Positions 1-7,704 of a DNA stretch of 64,000 nt are shown here, piece after piece. The first letter of the stretch is position 1. Every line of letters begins with the position of its first letter. Location: the NCBI RefSeq assembly GCF_016863135.1, contig NZ_BOOH01000001.1, forward strand, positions 186,001 through 250,000, read 5' to 3'. The stretch is from Planobispora longispora. Lineage in GTDB: Bacteria; Actinomycetota; Actinomycetes; Streptosporangiales; Streptosporangiaceae. The notes beneath the pieces were generated by a model. That model was not told the origin of the DNA and searched no databases. It saw nothing but the letters and a program-made list of their open reading frames with translations. The translations under genes were made by a program, and so were the position numbers.

Positions 1-1336
1 GCAGGACCGACAGGCGGGCGGTCAGCGGCTCCCCGAGCCAGTCGACCTCCAGCCCGAGCATCCTGTTGACCAGGCCGAAGTCGGTGTTGAACATGTCCCG
101 CCAGACCAGCAGCATGGCGAAGGCGGGCATCGCGTACGGCAGGACGACCAGCGTCCGGTAGACCCGTACGGCGCGCATCCGGGGATGGTGCAGGGCCAGC
201 GCGAGCGCGATGCCGAGGGCGGCGGTGAGGGCCACGACGGAGACGGCGTAGACCACGTTCCACCCGAAGACGCCGAGGAAGTGGGCGTTGACCTGGGGGT
301 TGGTGAGCGCGGCGGTGAGGTTGGCCAGGCCGACGTCCACCTTCCAGCCCTGGGGCAGCGCGGTGCCGTCCGCGGCCACGAACCGGCCCTGCTTCTCATC
401 GGCTCGCCAGACCTTCTCGCGGCCTTCCTGCCCTGCCCCGGCCTCGGTTCCGGCACCGGAGCCGGCCGCCGCGCCGGGATCGGGGCCGCGGACGCAGTCG
501 CATCCCGCCTCGTAGGACAGCTCCGCCCTGCCCCGGTAGGCGCGGGACAGACCCTGGCTGCGGATCGCGCCGCCCTCGACCGGCACGGCCAGTTCGGTGA
601 CCTCCGCGCCGCGGGCGGAGGCCTGGGCGGCGGTGAGCACCGCGTATCCCTCGGCGGCGGCGACCCGCCCGCCGGGACCGAGCCTCGCGCCCTCCAGCGG
701 GCGCAGCCCTCCGGCGGTGCCCGCGTAGGCGCGCCCCCCGTCCGCCAGCAGGAAGACCAGCTCGCCGTCCCGCTCGGCCACGGTGAGGCGGTACTCCGCG
801 GAGCCGGGCTCCCGCCGGACCGAGGAGGTCTCGATCGCGGTGATCGCCTCCTGCTTGGTGCCGAGGTGCCCGTCGCCGATGTTGGTCAGCGCCAGCGACA
901 TCGTGTGGACCACCGGGAAGACCTGGAAGGCCAGGACCAGGAGGGTGGTGGGGAACAGGTACTTGGCGGGCAGCCGCCTCGGGGTCAGGTAGACGTGCAT
1001 CCCGGCGGCGGTGACCACCGCGACGATCGCCGTACCGGTCCAGTTCCCCGCCGAGACGAGCGGGGCGGCCGCCCAGAGCGCGACGGCGACGATCAACCCG
1101 AGCACCAGGAAGCGCGCCGCGATCGCGCCCGGGCTCCCGGGCCATCCCCTGGCCGGTACGGCCCGCGCCCGGCGCCCCCGGGCCGGCGGTCCGCCGGGCG
1201 AGCCCTGGGGCCGGACGCGTTCGCCGGTCTCCCCGGAGCCTCCGCGCGTTCCGGCCTCCCCGCGCCGGGACGCGCCGGTGTCCCCCGGCCGGGGAAGGCC
1301 GCGGCCCTCCCCGGTCCGGGTCCGCTGGGTGCTCAC
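1..1336 (-). CDS. malF: MalF-type ABC transporter permease (3' end cut by window edge)
   Basis: Membrane permease of a carbohydrate ABC importer. It starts at a GTG that overlaps the malE stop codon (GTGA), so translation is probably coupled. About 445 codons lie in the window and the frame runs off the left edge. The N-terminus is a long basic, Gly/Pro/Arg-rich cytoplasmic tail (~80 residues), followed by hydrophobic segments, a large extracytoplasmic insert (about residues 165-320) like the P2 loop of MalF, then transmembrane segments with the MalF-like stretch around VLPYAMPAFAMLLVWRDMF. MalF proteins contact the maltose-binding protein and MalK. A MalG partner would be expected beyond the left edge. 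The substrate is inferred from MalF similarity and the CTTGCAG boxes upstream. Confidence 0.87.
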   Translation of the reverse strand, partial: MSTQRTRTGEGRGLPRPGDTGASRRGEAGTRGGSGETGERVRPQGSPGGPPARGRRARAVPARGWPGSPGAIAARFLVLGLIVAVALWAAAPLVSAGNWTGTAIVAVVTAAGMHVYLTPRRLPAKYLFPTTLLVLAFQVFPVVHTMSLALTNIGDGHLGTKQEAITAIETSSVRREPGSAEYRLTVAERDGELVFLLADGGRAYAGTAGGLRPLEGARLGPGGRVAAAEGYAVLTAAQASARGAEVTELAVPVEGGAIRSQGLSRAYRGRAELSYEAGCDCVRGPDPGAAAGSGAGTEAGAGQEGREKVWRADEKQGRFVAADGTALPQGWKVDVGLANLTAALTNPQVNAHFLGVFGWNVVYAVSVVALTAALGIALALALHHPRMRAVRVYRTLVVLPYAMPAFAMLLVWRDMFNTDFGLVNRMLGLEVDWLGEPLTARLSVL

Positions 1337-2601
1337 TGCTTGAGCTGCCCGGCGATGGCCTCGGCGGCGGCGGCGACCGCCGCGGGCACCGGCTCACCCT
1401 TGACCGCGGAGTGGATGAGCGTGTTGAACGGCACCCAGATGGCCACCATCTGCGGGATCGCGGGCAGCGGCGTGCCGTTCTCGGCGGCGGCCTGGAACTT
1501 TGCCACGTCGGGGTCCTTGCCCGCGGCGTACTCCAGCGCCTGCTTCAGCGCGGGCATGCGCGGCTCGGCGTCGAACAGCGCCCGCGCCACCTCGGGCGAG
1601 GCCAGGGTTCCGGTGACGAACTCCTGGGCGAGCGCCTTGTTCCGGCCCTTGCTCGCCACGAAGAAGGACTGCACGCCGACGAACGGCCGGGCGGGCCCGG
1701 CGTCCTTGAAGCCGGGAACCGGTGTGACGTCGTATTCCACGCCCGCCTTGCGGGCGTCGGCCAGCCGCCAGGGCCCGGCGACCATGAACGCGGTCTTGCC
1801 CTCGTTGAAGGCCGCAGCGGCGTTGTCGGAGGTGAAGGAGCGCTTGAGCGCGCCCTCGCCCTTCTCTCCCAGCTCGGCGATGCGCTCGAACGCGGCGACC
1901 GACTCCTCGGTCCCGACGCCCAGGTCGGCCGGGTCCGGGTCGCCGGTCGGGGTGGTGCCGAACAGGTGCGCTCCGGCCGAGGTGTAGAGGGGGTAGAGGT
2001 GGTAGGTGTCGCCGGACTGGCCGTTCTGCTGGCTGACCGGGTAACCGACGATCTCCTCGACCTTCCCGGCGGCCTTGAGCTTCTTGCCGGTGGCGACCAG
2101 TTCCTCGAAGCTCTCGGGCGCGTCCGGGGCGAGGTCGGTGTTGCGGAACAGGGCGAGGCTCTCCACCGCGTACGGCACGCCGTACACCTGGCCGCCGTAG
2201 GTGACGGCCTTGCGGGCCACGTCCACGTATCCCGACAGCTGCTCCTCGGTCATCTGGACGGGGTCGATGAGCCCGTTCTGGACGAGGTTGCCGATCCAGT
2301 CGTGCGCGCCGACGATCACGTCCGGGCCCTTGCCCGCCTGGGAGGCGGTGGTGAAGGTCTGCTGCTGGTTCTGGGCCACGACGACGATCTCGGCCTTGAT
2401 CCCGTTCTCCTCGGCGAACGCCTCGGCGAACGGCTTGAGGGTGGCCGAGCGCATCTGGTCCGCCCAGATGAGCAGGGTGGTGTCGCTCGCGGCGGACGGG
2501 GCGCCGGAGGACTGTCCCGCGGTGCCGCCGCCCCCGCCGCAGGCGGTGAGCGTGAGGCCGAGCACGAGGGCTCCGGCGAGGGCGTGGGGGGATCTGCGCA
2601 C
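1333..2601 (-). CDS. malE: Maltose/maltodextrin-type solute-binding lipoprotein
   Basis: Extracellular binding protein of the importer, 422 aa, GTG start with CTGGAG 9 bases upstream. The signal peptide ends in a lipobox (LTAC, Cys21) followed by a Gly-rich linker, so it should be lipid-anchored outside the membrane. The mature part reads as a family-1 sugar-binding protein with MalE-like stretches such as GPDVIVGAHDWIGNLVQNG. It is the first gene of the unit and overlaps the permease start by four bases. It is transcribed divergently from a LacI-type gene, the same arrangement as malR/malEFG of Streptomyces coelicolor. Substrate specificity is inferred, not proven. Confidence 0.88.
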   Translation of the reverse strand: MRRSPHALAGALVLGLTLTACGGGGGTAGQSSGAPSAASDTTLLIWADQMRSATLKPFAEAFAEENGIKAEIVVVAQNQQQTFTTASQAGKGPDVIVGAHDWIGNLVQNGLIDPVQMTEEQLSGYVDVARKAVTYGGQVYGVPYAVESLALFRNTDLAPDAPESFEELVATGKKLKAAGKVEEIVGYPVSQQNGQSGDTYHLYPLYTSAGAHLFGTTPTGDPDPADLGVGTEESVAAFERIAELGEKGEGALKRSFTSDNAAAAFNEGKTAFMVAGPWRLADARKAGVEYDVTPVPGFKDAGPARPFVGVQSFFVASKGRNKALAQEFVTGTLASPEVARALFDAEPRMPALKQALEYAAGKDPDVAKFQAAAENGTPLPAIPQMVAIWVPFNTLIHSAVKGEPVPAAVAAAAEAIAGQLKQ

Positions 2602-2688
2602 GGTCGGACTCCAGGTGGGAGGGGTTTTTCAGGGGGTGCACCGCGATGTGCGCCGAAGTTAACAGGGGGTTCACCGTCCCTGGAATGC

Positions 2689-2726
2689 CTTGCAGGGTTT
2701 TGCTGCAAAGTTTCAGGATCTCTTGC
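2689..2726. promoter_or_regulatory. Probable MalR operator (CTTGCAG-type boxes)
   Basis: In the 159-base divergent malE/malR space, CTTGCAG lies on the plus strand at 2689-2695 and CTTTGCAG on the minus strand at 2710-2703, overlapping a perfect TTTGC-T-GCAAA palindrome (2699-2709). A further TCTTGCG lies at 2720-2726. CTTGCAG repeats are the known MalR-linked element in front of Streptomyces malE. Binding here is inferred. Confidence 0.6.
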
Positions 2727-2760
2727 GTCGTTTCAGCGGGCTGATCCACAATCGGCCACC

Positions 2761-3798
2761 ATGGCGGCACGACTCGACGAGATCGCCCGGCAGGCCGGGG
2801 TGAGCAAGGCGACGGTCTCCCGGGTGCTCAACGAGCGCCCGGGGGTGAGCCGGCGGGCACGGGACGCCGTGCTCACCGCGATGGGCGTGCTCGGCTACGA
2901 GCGTCCCAGCGGGCTGCGGCCGCGCAGCTCGGGCCTCGTCGGGCTGATCACCGCCGAGTTGCAGAACCCGGTCTTCCCCTTCTTCGCGCAGGTGATCGAG
3001 ACCGCCCTGGCCCGCCACGGGTACACCGCCGTGCTGTGCACGCAGACCCCGGAGGGCGCGGGCGAGGACGAGTACGTCGGGATGCTGCTGGACCGGGGCG
3101 TCTCCGGGATCGTGTTCGTCTCCGGCCTGCACGCCGACACCACGATCGACCCCTCCCGCTACCGGGACCTGCGCCGGCAGCGGCTGCCCATGGTGTTCGT
3201 CAACGGCGACCTCCCCGGCCTCGGCGTCACGTGCGTCTCCTGTGACGACGTCGCGGCGGGACGTACGGCCGCGCTGCACCTGATCGGGCTGGGGCACCGG
3301 CGGATCGGCTTCGTCAGCGGGCCGCTGCGCTACTCGCCCTCCCAGCGCCGCCTGGCCGGGTTCCGCGCCGCGATGCGGGAGCTGGGACCTCCGGCGGAGG
3401 AGGAGTTGATGGAGCTGGCCCCCTTCGACGTGGAGGGTGGGCAGACGGCCGCGTCCCTGCTGGTGGAGCGGGGCGCGACCGCGCTGGTGTGCGGCAGCGA
3501 CCTGATGGCGCTGGGCGCCGTGCGCGCGGTGCGGCGGCTCGGCCTGCGGGTGCCGGAGGACGTCTCGATCGTGGGGGCCGACGACTCGCCGCTGATGCCG
3601 TTCACCGACCCGCCGCTCACCACGGTCCGCCAGCCGGTCCTGGCCATGGGCGTGGCGGCGGTGCGCGCGCTGCTCGACGAGATCAAGGGCCGCCCGGCCA
3701 AGGCCGCCGAGTATCTCTTCGCCCCCGAGCTCGTGGTGCGCGGCTCGACCCTGGCCCGGTGGAGGTCCGGCGACCGGGACCCGGCGGAGACCCGGTGA
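2761..3798 (+). CDS. malR: LacI-family repressor, MalR-like
   Basis: DNA-binding sugar-responsive regulator, 345 aa. The N-terminal helix-turn-helix is a textbook LacI head (AGVSKATVSRVLNERPGVS, about residues 12-30), followed by the hinge and a periplasmic-binding-protein-like effector domain (about 60-340). Phrases such as SSGLVGLITAELQNPVFP and VSGLHADTT closely resemble Streptomyces MalR as I remember it. I chose the ATG at 2761 because the HTH begins at once after it; no clear ribosome site precedes it, so the mRNA may be leaderless. Divergent from malE. Expected to repress malEFG in the absence of maltose. Confidence 0.9.
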   Translation: MAARLDEIARQAGVSKATVSRVLNERPGVSRRARDAVLTAMGVLGYERPSGLRPRSSGLVGLITAELQNPVFPFFAQVIETALARHGYTAVLCTQTPEGAGEDEYVGMLLDRGVSGIVFVSGLHADTTIDPSRYRDLRRQRLPMVFVNGDLPGLGVTCVSCDDVAAGRTAALHLIGLGHRRIGFVSGPLRYSPSQRRLAGFRAAMRELGPPAEEELMELAPFDVEGGQTAASLLVERGATALVCGSDLMALGAVRAVRRLGLRVPEDVSIVGADDSPLMPFTDPPLTTVRQPVLAMGVAAVRALLDEIKGRPAKAAEYLFAPELVVRGSTLARWRSGDRDPAETR

Positions 3799-3951
3799 TC
3801 GGGACGACACGCCGGGGATTTCTCTGGTGGACTCCAACCGAAGACCAGAGAGTGGTGTTGTGTCCCCTAAAGATATTTAGATCGCGATTATCGCCCTAAT
3901 TTCCGGTTATGACACTGCTCGACAACCTGTCATTCCAACGGGGAAGGCACC

Positions 3952-4161
3952 ATGACGAACTTCGACCAGATGCGGGGCCAGGGCAGAGAGGCCGGGAGCG
4001 AGAGCGGCACCGGGCAGGCCCAGGGCGGCCAGGGCAGGAACCAGAACAAGAACCAGTCCAGGAGCCAGTCCAGGGGGCAGGCCAAGCAGCAGCCCTCGAA
4101 GAAGGTCAAGGGGTCCGGCGGGCAGGCCGACGACACCGCCCGGGACACCTTCACCCCGTAA
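3952..4161 (+). CDS. Small Gln/Gly/Arg/Lys-rich hydrophilic protein, unknown function
   Basis: A 69-residue protein I do not recognise. GGGGAAGG stands 4 bases before the ATG and an intrinsic terminator follows, so it looks like a real single-gene unit. The sequence has no hydrophobic core, few aliphatic residues and a low-complexity middle made of repeated short blocks (QGGQGRNQNKNQ, then SRSQSRGQ), so it is probably intrinsically disordered; the middle is basic while both ends carry acids. No signal peptide. The upstream 150 bases are AT-richer and contain a CTAAA-GATA-TTTAG palindrome (3867-3880) that may belong to its promoter. A nucleic-acid-binding or desiccation-type role would be guesswork. 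Confidence 0.6.
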   Translation: MTNFDQMRGQGREAGSESGTGQAQGGQGRNQNKNQSRSQSRGQAKQQPSKKVKGSGGQADDTARDTFTP

Positions 4162-4201
4162 CTGATCGCTTCGGATCACCCGGCGCCGCGGGTAGGCTTC
4201 A

Positions 4202-4222
4202 CGCCACCCGTGGCGCTTTTTT
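4202..4222 (+). terminator. Intrinsic terminator after the small hydrophilic protein gene
   Basis: CGCCA/TGGCG stem with a CCCG loop (4202-4215) followed by CTTTTTT. The rest of the 4162-4522 gap has no gene; it holds scattered GTTCAC/GTTCAG elements and the promoter of the next gene. Confidence 0.75.
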
Positions 4223-4407
4223 CTGCTTTATTCTGCGGCGGTTCACGGCGCATATCGGTTCACGACGCACGGGCTTTCCCGCCGGACACCCCTGGGGCTT
4301 CTGACCGATTTGTCCTAATTATTCTCGGCGGTGTTCACGTTCCCGAGAGAAGATCGGCAGACGGGACCCGCGCCCGTTTCCGGACGGGAGCTCCACCCTC
4401 GCGGAAA

Positions 4408-4473
4408 GTTCAGACGGGCGACTCTGGACGTTCAGCTCGCACACCCCTTTCCGGTCACCCTCGTGGCTAGCGT
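4408..4473 (+). promoter_or_regulatory. PHO-box-like promoter of the NeuA-HAD-NeuB gene
   Basis: GTTCAG at 4408 and again at 4430, exactly 22 bases (two 11-base units) apart. The 11-base unit beginning at 4441 (ACACCCCTTTC) is followed 27 bases from its start by TAGCGT (4468-4473), a plausible -10. Streptomyces PhoP binds 11-base direct repeats with a GTTCACC core. The assignment is inference from spacing and shared geometry with the other two promoters of this cluster. Confidence 0.55.
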
Positions 4474-4522
4474 TCTCAACACCCCAGCTCAGGGGCGCTG
4501 CCGTAGGTTAAGAGGAGTCACT

Positions 4523-6583
4523 TTGCGAGTCCTGGCCGTCATCCCCGCCCGTGGAGGTTCGGCGGGTGTCCCGCTGAAGAACCTGGCCGCCGTAGGCGGA
4601 ACTCCCCTGGTCGCCCGCGCGGTGAAGGCCTGCATCCAGGCCGAGCTGATCGACGACGTCGTGGTCAGCACCGATCACCCGGAGATCGCCGGAGCCGCCC
4701 TCACCGCCGGGGCCACCGTCATCGACCGGCCCGGCGAGCTGAGCGGGGCGACGGCCTCCAGCGAGTCGGCGGTGCTCCACGCGCTGGAGCACATCTCCGC
4801 CGCCCCCGAGGTGGTCCTGCTCGTCCAGTGCACCAGCGCCTTCATCGACCCGTCCGACCTGGACGCCGCGATCGCGCGGGTCCTCGACGGCACCGCCGAC
4901 GTGGTCTTCTCCGGGCTGGAGACCCACGAGTTCCTGTGGGACGCGGCGAACGCGACCATGAAGGGCGTCAACCACGACCCGGCGTCCCGGCCGCGCCGCC
5001 AGGAGCGGGAGCCGCACTACCGCGAGACCGGCGCGTTCTACGTGATGCGCACCGAGGGCCTGCGCGAGCACGGGCACCGCTTCTTCGGCTCGATCGCCGT
5101 GCAGCCGGTGCCCTCGCGGCACGCCGTCGAGGTGGACACCCCCGAGGACCTGGAGATCGTCCGGGCGCTGGCGCCGTTCGTGGACCGGCCCGAGCCGATC
5201 GACGTGGACGCGGTGATCACCGACTTCGACGGGGTGCACACCGACGACCGCGCCTACGTCGACTCCGAGGGCCGCGAGATGGTCGCGGTCAGCCGCTCCG
5301 ACGGCATGGGCATCTCCCTGCTGCGCCGCTCCGGCGTCAAGCTGATGATCATGTCCACCGAGCACAACCCGGTGGTCGCCGCCCGCGCCCGCAAGCTCGG
5401 CGTCCCGGTCCTGCAGGGCCTGACCGACAAGCGGACCGTGCTGCGCGACTGGCTGGCCATCGAGGGCCTGGACCCGGCGCGGGTCGCCTACGTCGGCAAC
5501 GACGTCAACGACCTGGGCCCGATGAGCGAGGTCGGCTGGCCGGTCACGGTCCCCGACGCCCACCCCAGGGTCCGCGCCGCCGCCCGGGTGGTGCTCACCC
5601 GGCCGGGCGGGGCCGGCGCCGTACGGGAACTGTGCGACCGCGTCCTCGCGGCCCGCCCGGAGGTCGCCGAGGCCCCCGCTCCCCGCGCCGAGCTGCGCCT
5701 GTCCCCGATCGTCAGGCCGGTGCGGATCGGAGACGCGCTGGTCGGCCAGGACCAGCCCGTCTACGTGATCGCCGAGATCGGCATCAACCACAACGGCGAC
5801 CTGGACATCGCGCGCCGGCTGATCGACGTGGCCGCGGACGCGGGCTGCCAGGCGGTCAAGTTCCAGAAGCGCACGCCGGAGATCTGCGTCCCGCTGGAGC
5901 AGCGCGACCAGATCCGGCAGACGCCGTGGGGCGAGATGACCTACATGGAGTACAAGATCCGCACCGAGTTCGGCGCGGACGAGTACACCGAGATCGCCAA
6001 GTACGCCGCCGAGCGCGACCTGCACTGGTTCGCCTCGCCGTGGGACGTGCCGTCGGTGGAGTTCCTGGAGGAGATGAACGTCGTCACGCACAAGGTCGCC
6101 TCGGCCAGCGTGACCGACCTGGAGCTGCTGCGCGCGCTCGCCGCGACCGACAAGCCGATCATCCTGTCCACCGGCATGTCCACGCTGGAGGAGATCGACC
6201 GGGCCGTGGAGATCCTCGGCACCTCCAAGCTGGTGCTGATGCACGCCACCTCGACCTACCCGCTCCCGCCCGAGGAGGCCAACCTCCGCACGATCGCCAC
6301 CCTCCAGGAGCGGTACGGCGTGCCGGTCGGCTACTCCGGCCACGAGCGCGGCCTGCAGATCTCGCTGGCGGCGGTCACCCTCGGCGCGGTGGCCGTGGAG
6401 CGGCACATCACCCTGGACCGCACCATGTGGGGCTCCGACCACGCCGCCTCGCTGGAGCCCTCCGGCCTGGAGCACCTGGTCCGCGACATCCGCATCATCG
6501 AGACCGCGCTCGGCGACGGCGTCAAGCGGGTCTTCCCCGGCGAGCAGGCCCCCAAGTCCCGCCTGCGCCGCGTCACGGTCTGA
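4523..6583 (+). CDS. Trifunctional CMP-nonulosonate synthetase / HAD phosphatase / nonulosonate(-9-P) synthase fusion
   Basis: 686 aa, TTG start chosen because AGAGGAG sits 6 bases upstream and the NeuA fold begins at once. Residues ~1-230 are an acylneuraminate cytidylyltransferase: ARGGSAGVPLKN is the nucleotide loop, with Ala14 where most family members have Lys, while the second Lys (Lys19) is kept. Residues ~230-390 are a KdsC-like HAD phosphatase with Asp234-x-Asp236 (DFDGVHTD). Residues ~400-686 are a NeuB-type condensing enzyme (VIAEIGINHNGD; later YSGHERG). It ends where the usual C-terminal SAF/antifreeze-like domain would begin, so that domain is missing. The three activities would condense a hexose (or its phosphate) with PEP, dephosphorylate the product and activate it as a CMP-sugar for the wall glycan built by the neighbours. 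Kdn is a likely product because actinomycete walls contain Kdn teichulosonic acids, but N-acetylneuraminate is not excluded. Confidence 0.9.
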   Translation: MRVLAVIPARGGSAGVPLKNLAAVGGTPLVARAVKACIQAELIDDVVVSTDHPEIAGAALTAGATVIDRPGELSGATASSESAVLHALEHISAAPEVVLLVQCTSAFIDPSDLDAAIARVLDGTADVVFSGLETHEFLWDAANATMKGVNHDPASRPRRQEREPHYRETGAFYVMRTEGLREHGHRFFGSIAVQPVPSRHAVEVDTPEDLEIVRALAPFVDRPEPIDVDAVITDFDGVHTDDRAYVDSEGREMVAVSRSDGMGISLLRRSGVKLMIMSTEHNPVVAARARKLGVPVLQGLTDKRTVLRDWLAIEGLDPARVAYVGNDVNDLGPMSEVGWPVTVPDAHPRVRAAARVVLTRPGGAGAVRELCDRVLAARPEVAEAPAPRAELRLSPIVRPVRIGDALVGQDQPVYVIAEIGINHNGDLDIARRLIDVAADAGCQAVKFQKRTPEICVPLEQRDQIRQTPWGEMTYMEYKIRTEFGADEYTEIAKYAAERDLHWFASPWDVPSVEFLEEMNVVTHKVASASVTDLELLRALAATDKPIILSTGMSTLEEIDRAVEILGTSKLVLMHATSTYPLPPEEANLRTIATLQERYGVPVGYSGHERGLQISLAAVTLGAVAVERHITLDRTMWGSDHAASLEPSGLEHLVRDIRIIETALGDGVKRVFPGEQAPKSRLRRVTV

Positions 6584-6609
6584 CCGGGCGGGTCCGGCAC
6601 GTCCCCACT

Positions 6610-6664
6610 GTTCACCGCCGCTTCCCCGCGCGTTCAGCCCGGACGCTCCGGCGATCGCTACGGT
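6610..6664 (+). promoter_or_regulatory. PHO-box-like promoter of the GT2 gene
   Basis: Three contiguous 11-base units: GTTCACCGCCG (6610-6620), CTTCCCCGCGC (6621-6631), GTTCAGCCCGG (6632-6642). A TACGGT -10 candidate begins at 6659, 27 bases from the start of the last unit. This is the clearest PhoP-type repeat in the cluster. Confidence 0.65.
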
Positions 6665-6704
6665 TCAGGCGTCCGCGCCCGCGCCGCACCCCGAGAGGGA
6701 AAAC

Positions 6705-7634
6705 TTGATCAAGCTGTCGGTCGTCGTCCCGGTGCGGGACGCCGAGCTCTACATCTCCGACGCGCTGACCTCGCTGGCCGCGAACGCGCACCGGGATTTC
6801 GAGTTCATCGTCGTGGACGACGGATCGGTGGACCAGACCGGGCAGGTCATCGAGGACTTCCGCGACGACCTGCCCGGTCTCGTCGTCCTGCGCAACGAGA
6901 CCCCGGCGGGGCTGGCCGACGCCCGCAACATCGGGCTCTCGCTCGCCTCCGGCCGCTACGTGACCTTCATGGACGGCGACGACTGGCTCGCCCCCGGATA
7001 CCTCGCCGACCTGGTCGGCGCGATCGAGCGGCTCGGCTGCGACTTCGTCCGGGTGGACCACGTGCAGGCGGAGGGCCGCAAGCGGGTGATCCACCGGGCG
7101 CCGCTGGCCGTACGGGAGACGGTGGTCAAACCGCGCGAGCACATCCTGCCCGCCCGGTCGAAGACCATGGTCGACTACCCCTACGCCTGGGCCGGGATCT
7201 ACCGCCGCGACCTGGGCGACCTGCTGACCTTCCCCGGCCGCCTGCACACCGCCGAGGACCGGCCCTGGATCTGGCGGCTGCACCTGCAGGCGAGCTCGTT
7301 CGCGGTGGTCTCCCTGGCCGGTCTCTTCTACCGGCGGATGGTGCCCGGCTCGCTGACCCAGATCGGCGACGAGCGCCAGCTGCACTTCTTCGACGCGTTC
7401 GAGCTGGTCTTCGACGACCTGCCGGAGGAGTTCGCGGCCAAGGCCGTCCGCCAGTTCTGCGCGCTGCTGGCCCACCACCTGGAGCTGCGCGAGCGTTTCA
7501 CCCCGGAGCTGCGCGCCCGTTTCGAGCGGCGGGGCGCGGACGCCCTGCGGCGGCTCCCCGCGGACCTGCTGGCCGCCACCACGCTGGACCCCGAGCGCGA
7601 CGGGATCCTGCGCGGGCTGCTGGAGGCCCGGTGA
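6705..7634 (+). CDS. Family 2 glycosyltransferase
   Basis: 309 aa, TTG start preceded by GAGAGGGA. GT-A fold nucleotide-sugar transferase: VVVPVRDAELYISDAL strand, FIVVDDGSVDQTG, and the metal-binding DGDDW motif near residue 88. No membrane anchor is evident, so it is probably cytoplasmic or peripheral. It lies between the CMP-sugar synthesis fusion and the polysialyltransferase-like gene (70 bases downstream), so it probably adds a sugar or primer residue to the same surface polymer. Donor and acceptor cannot be read from sequence. Transcription probably starts at the PHO-box-like promoter just upstream. Confidence 0.88.
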   Translation: MIKLSVVVPVRDAELYISDALTSLAANAHRDFEFIVVDDGSVDQTGQVIEDFRDDLPGLVVLRNETPAGLADARNIGLSLASGRYVTFMDGDDWLAPGYLADLVGAIERLGCDFVRVDHVQAEGRKRVIHRAPLAVRETVVKPREHILPARSKTMVDYPYAWAGIYRRDLGDLLTFPGRLHTAEDRPWIWRLHLQASSFAVVSLAGLFYRRMVPGSLTQIGDERQLHFFDAFELVFDDLPEEFAAKAVRQFCALLAHHLELRERFTPELRARFERRGADALRRLPADLLAATTLDPERDGILRGLLEAR

Positions 7635-7704
7635 CCTGTCCATCCCGGCCGGAGGCCATGGTCCCGGCCCGCCGTCCCGGATCGGCGACGAGCGGAGGAA
7701 TCCG

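Noticed and set aside
4241-4263. Two GTTCAC hexamers as an additional PHO box
   Set aside because: They are 17 bases apart, not a multiple of 11, and have no -10 at the expected distance.
4508-6475. A 655-codon minus-strand frame antisense to the NeuA-HAD-NeuB fusion
   Set aside because: No recognisable motifs, and the plus strand carries three complete enzyme domains.
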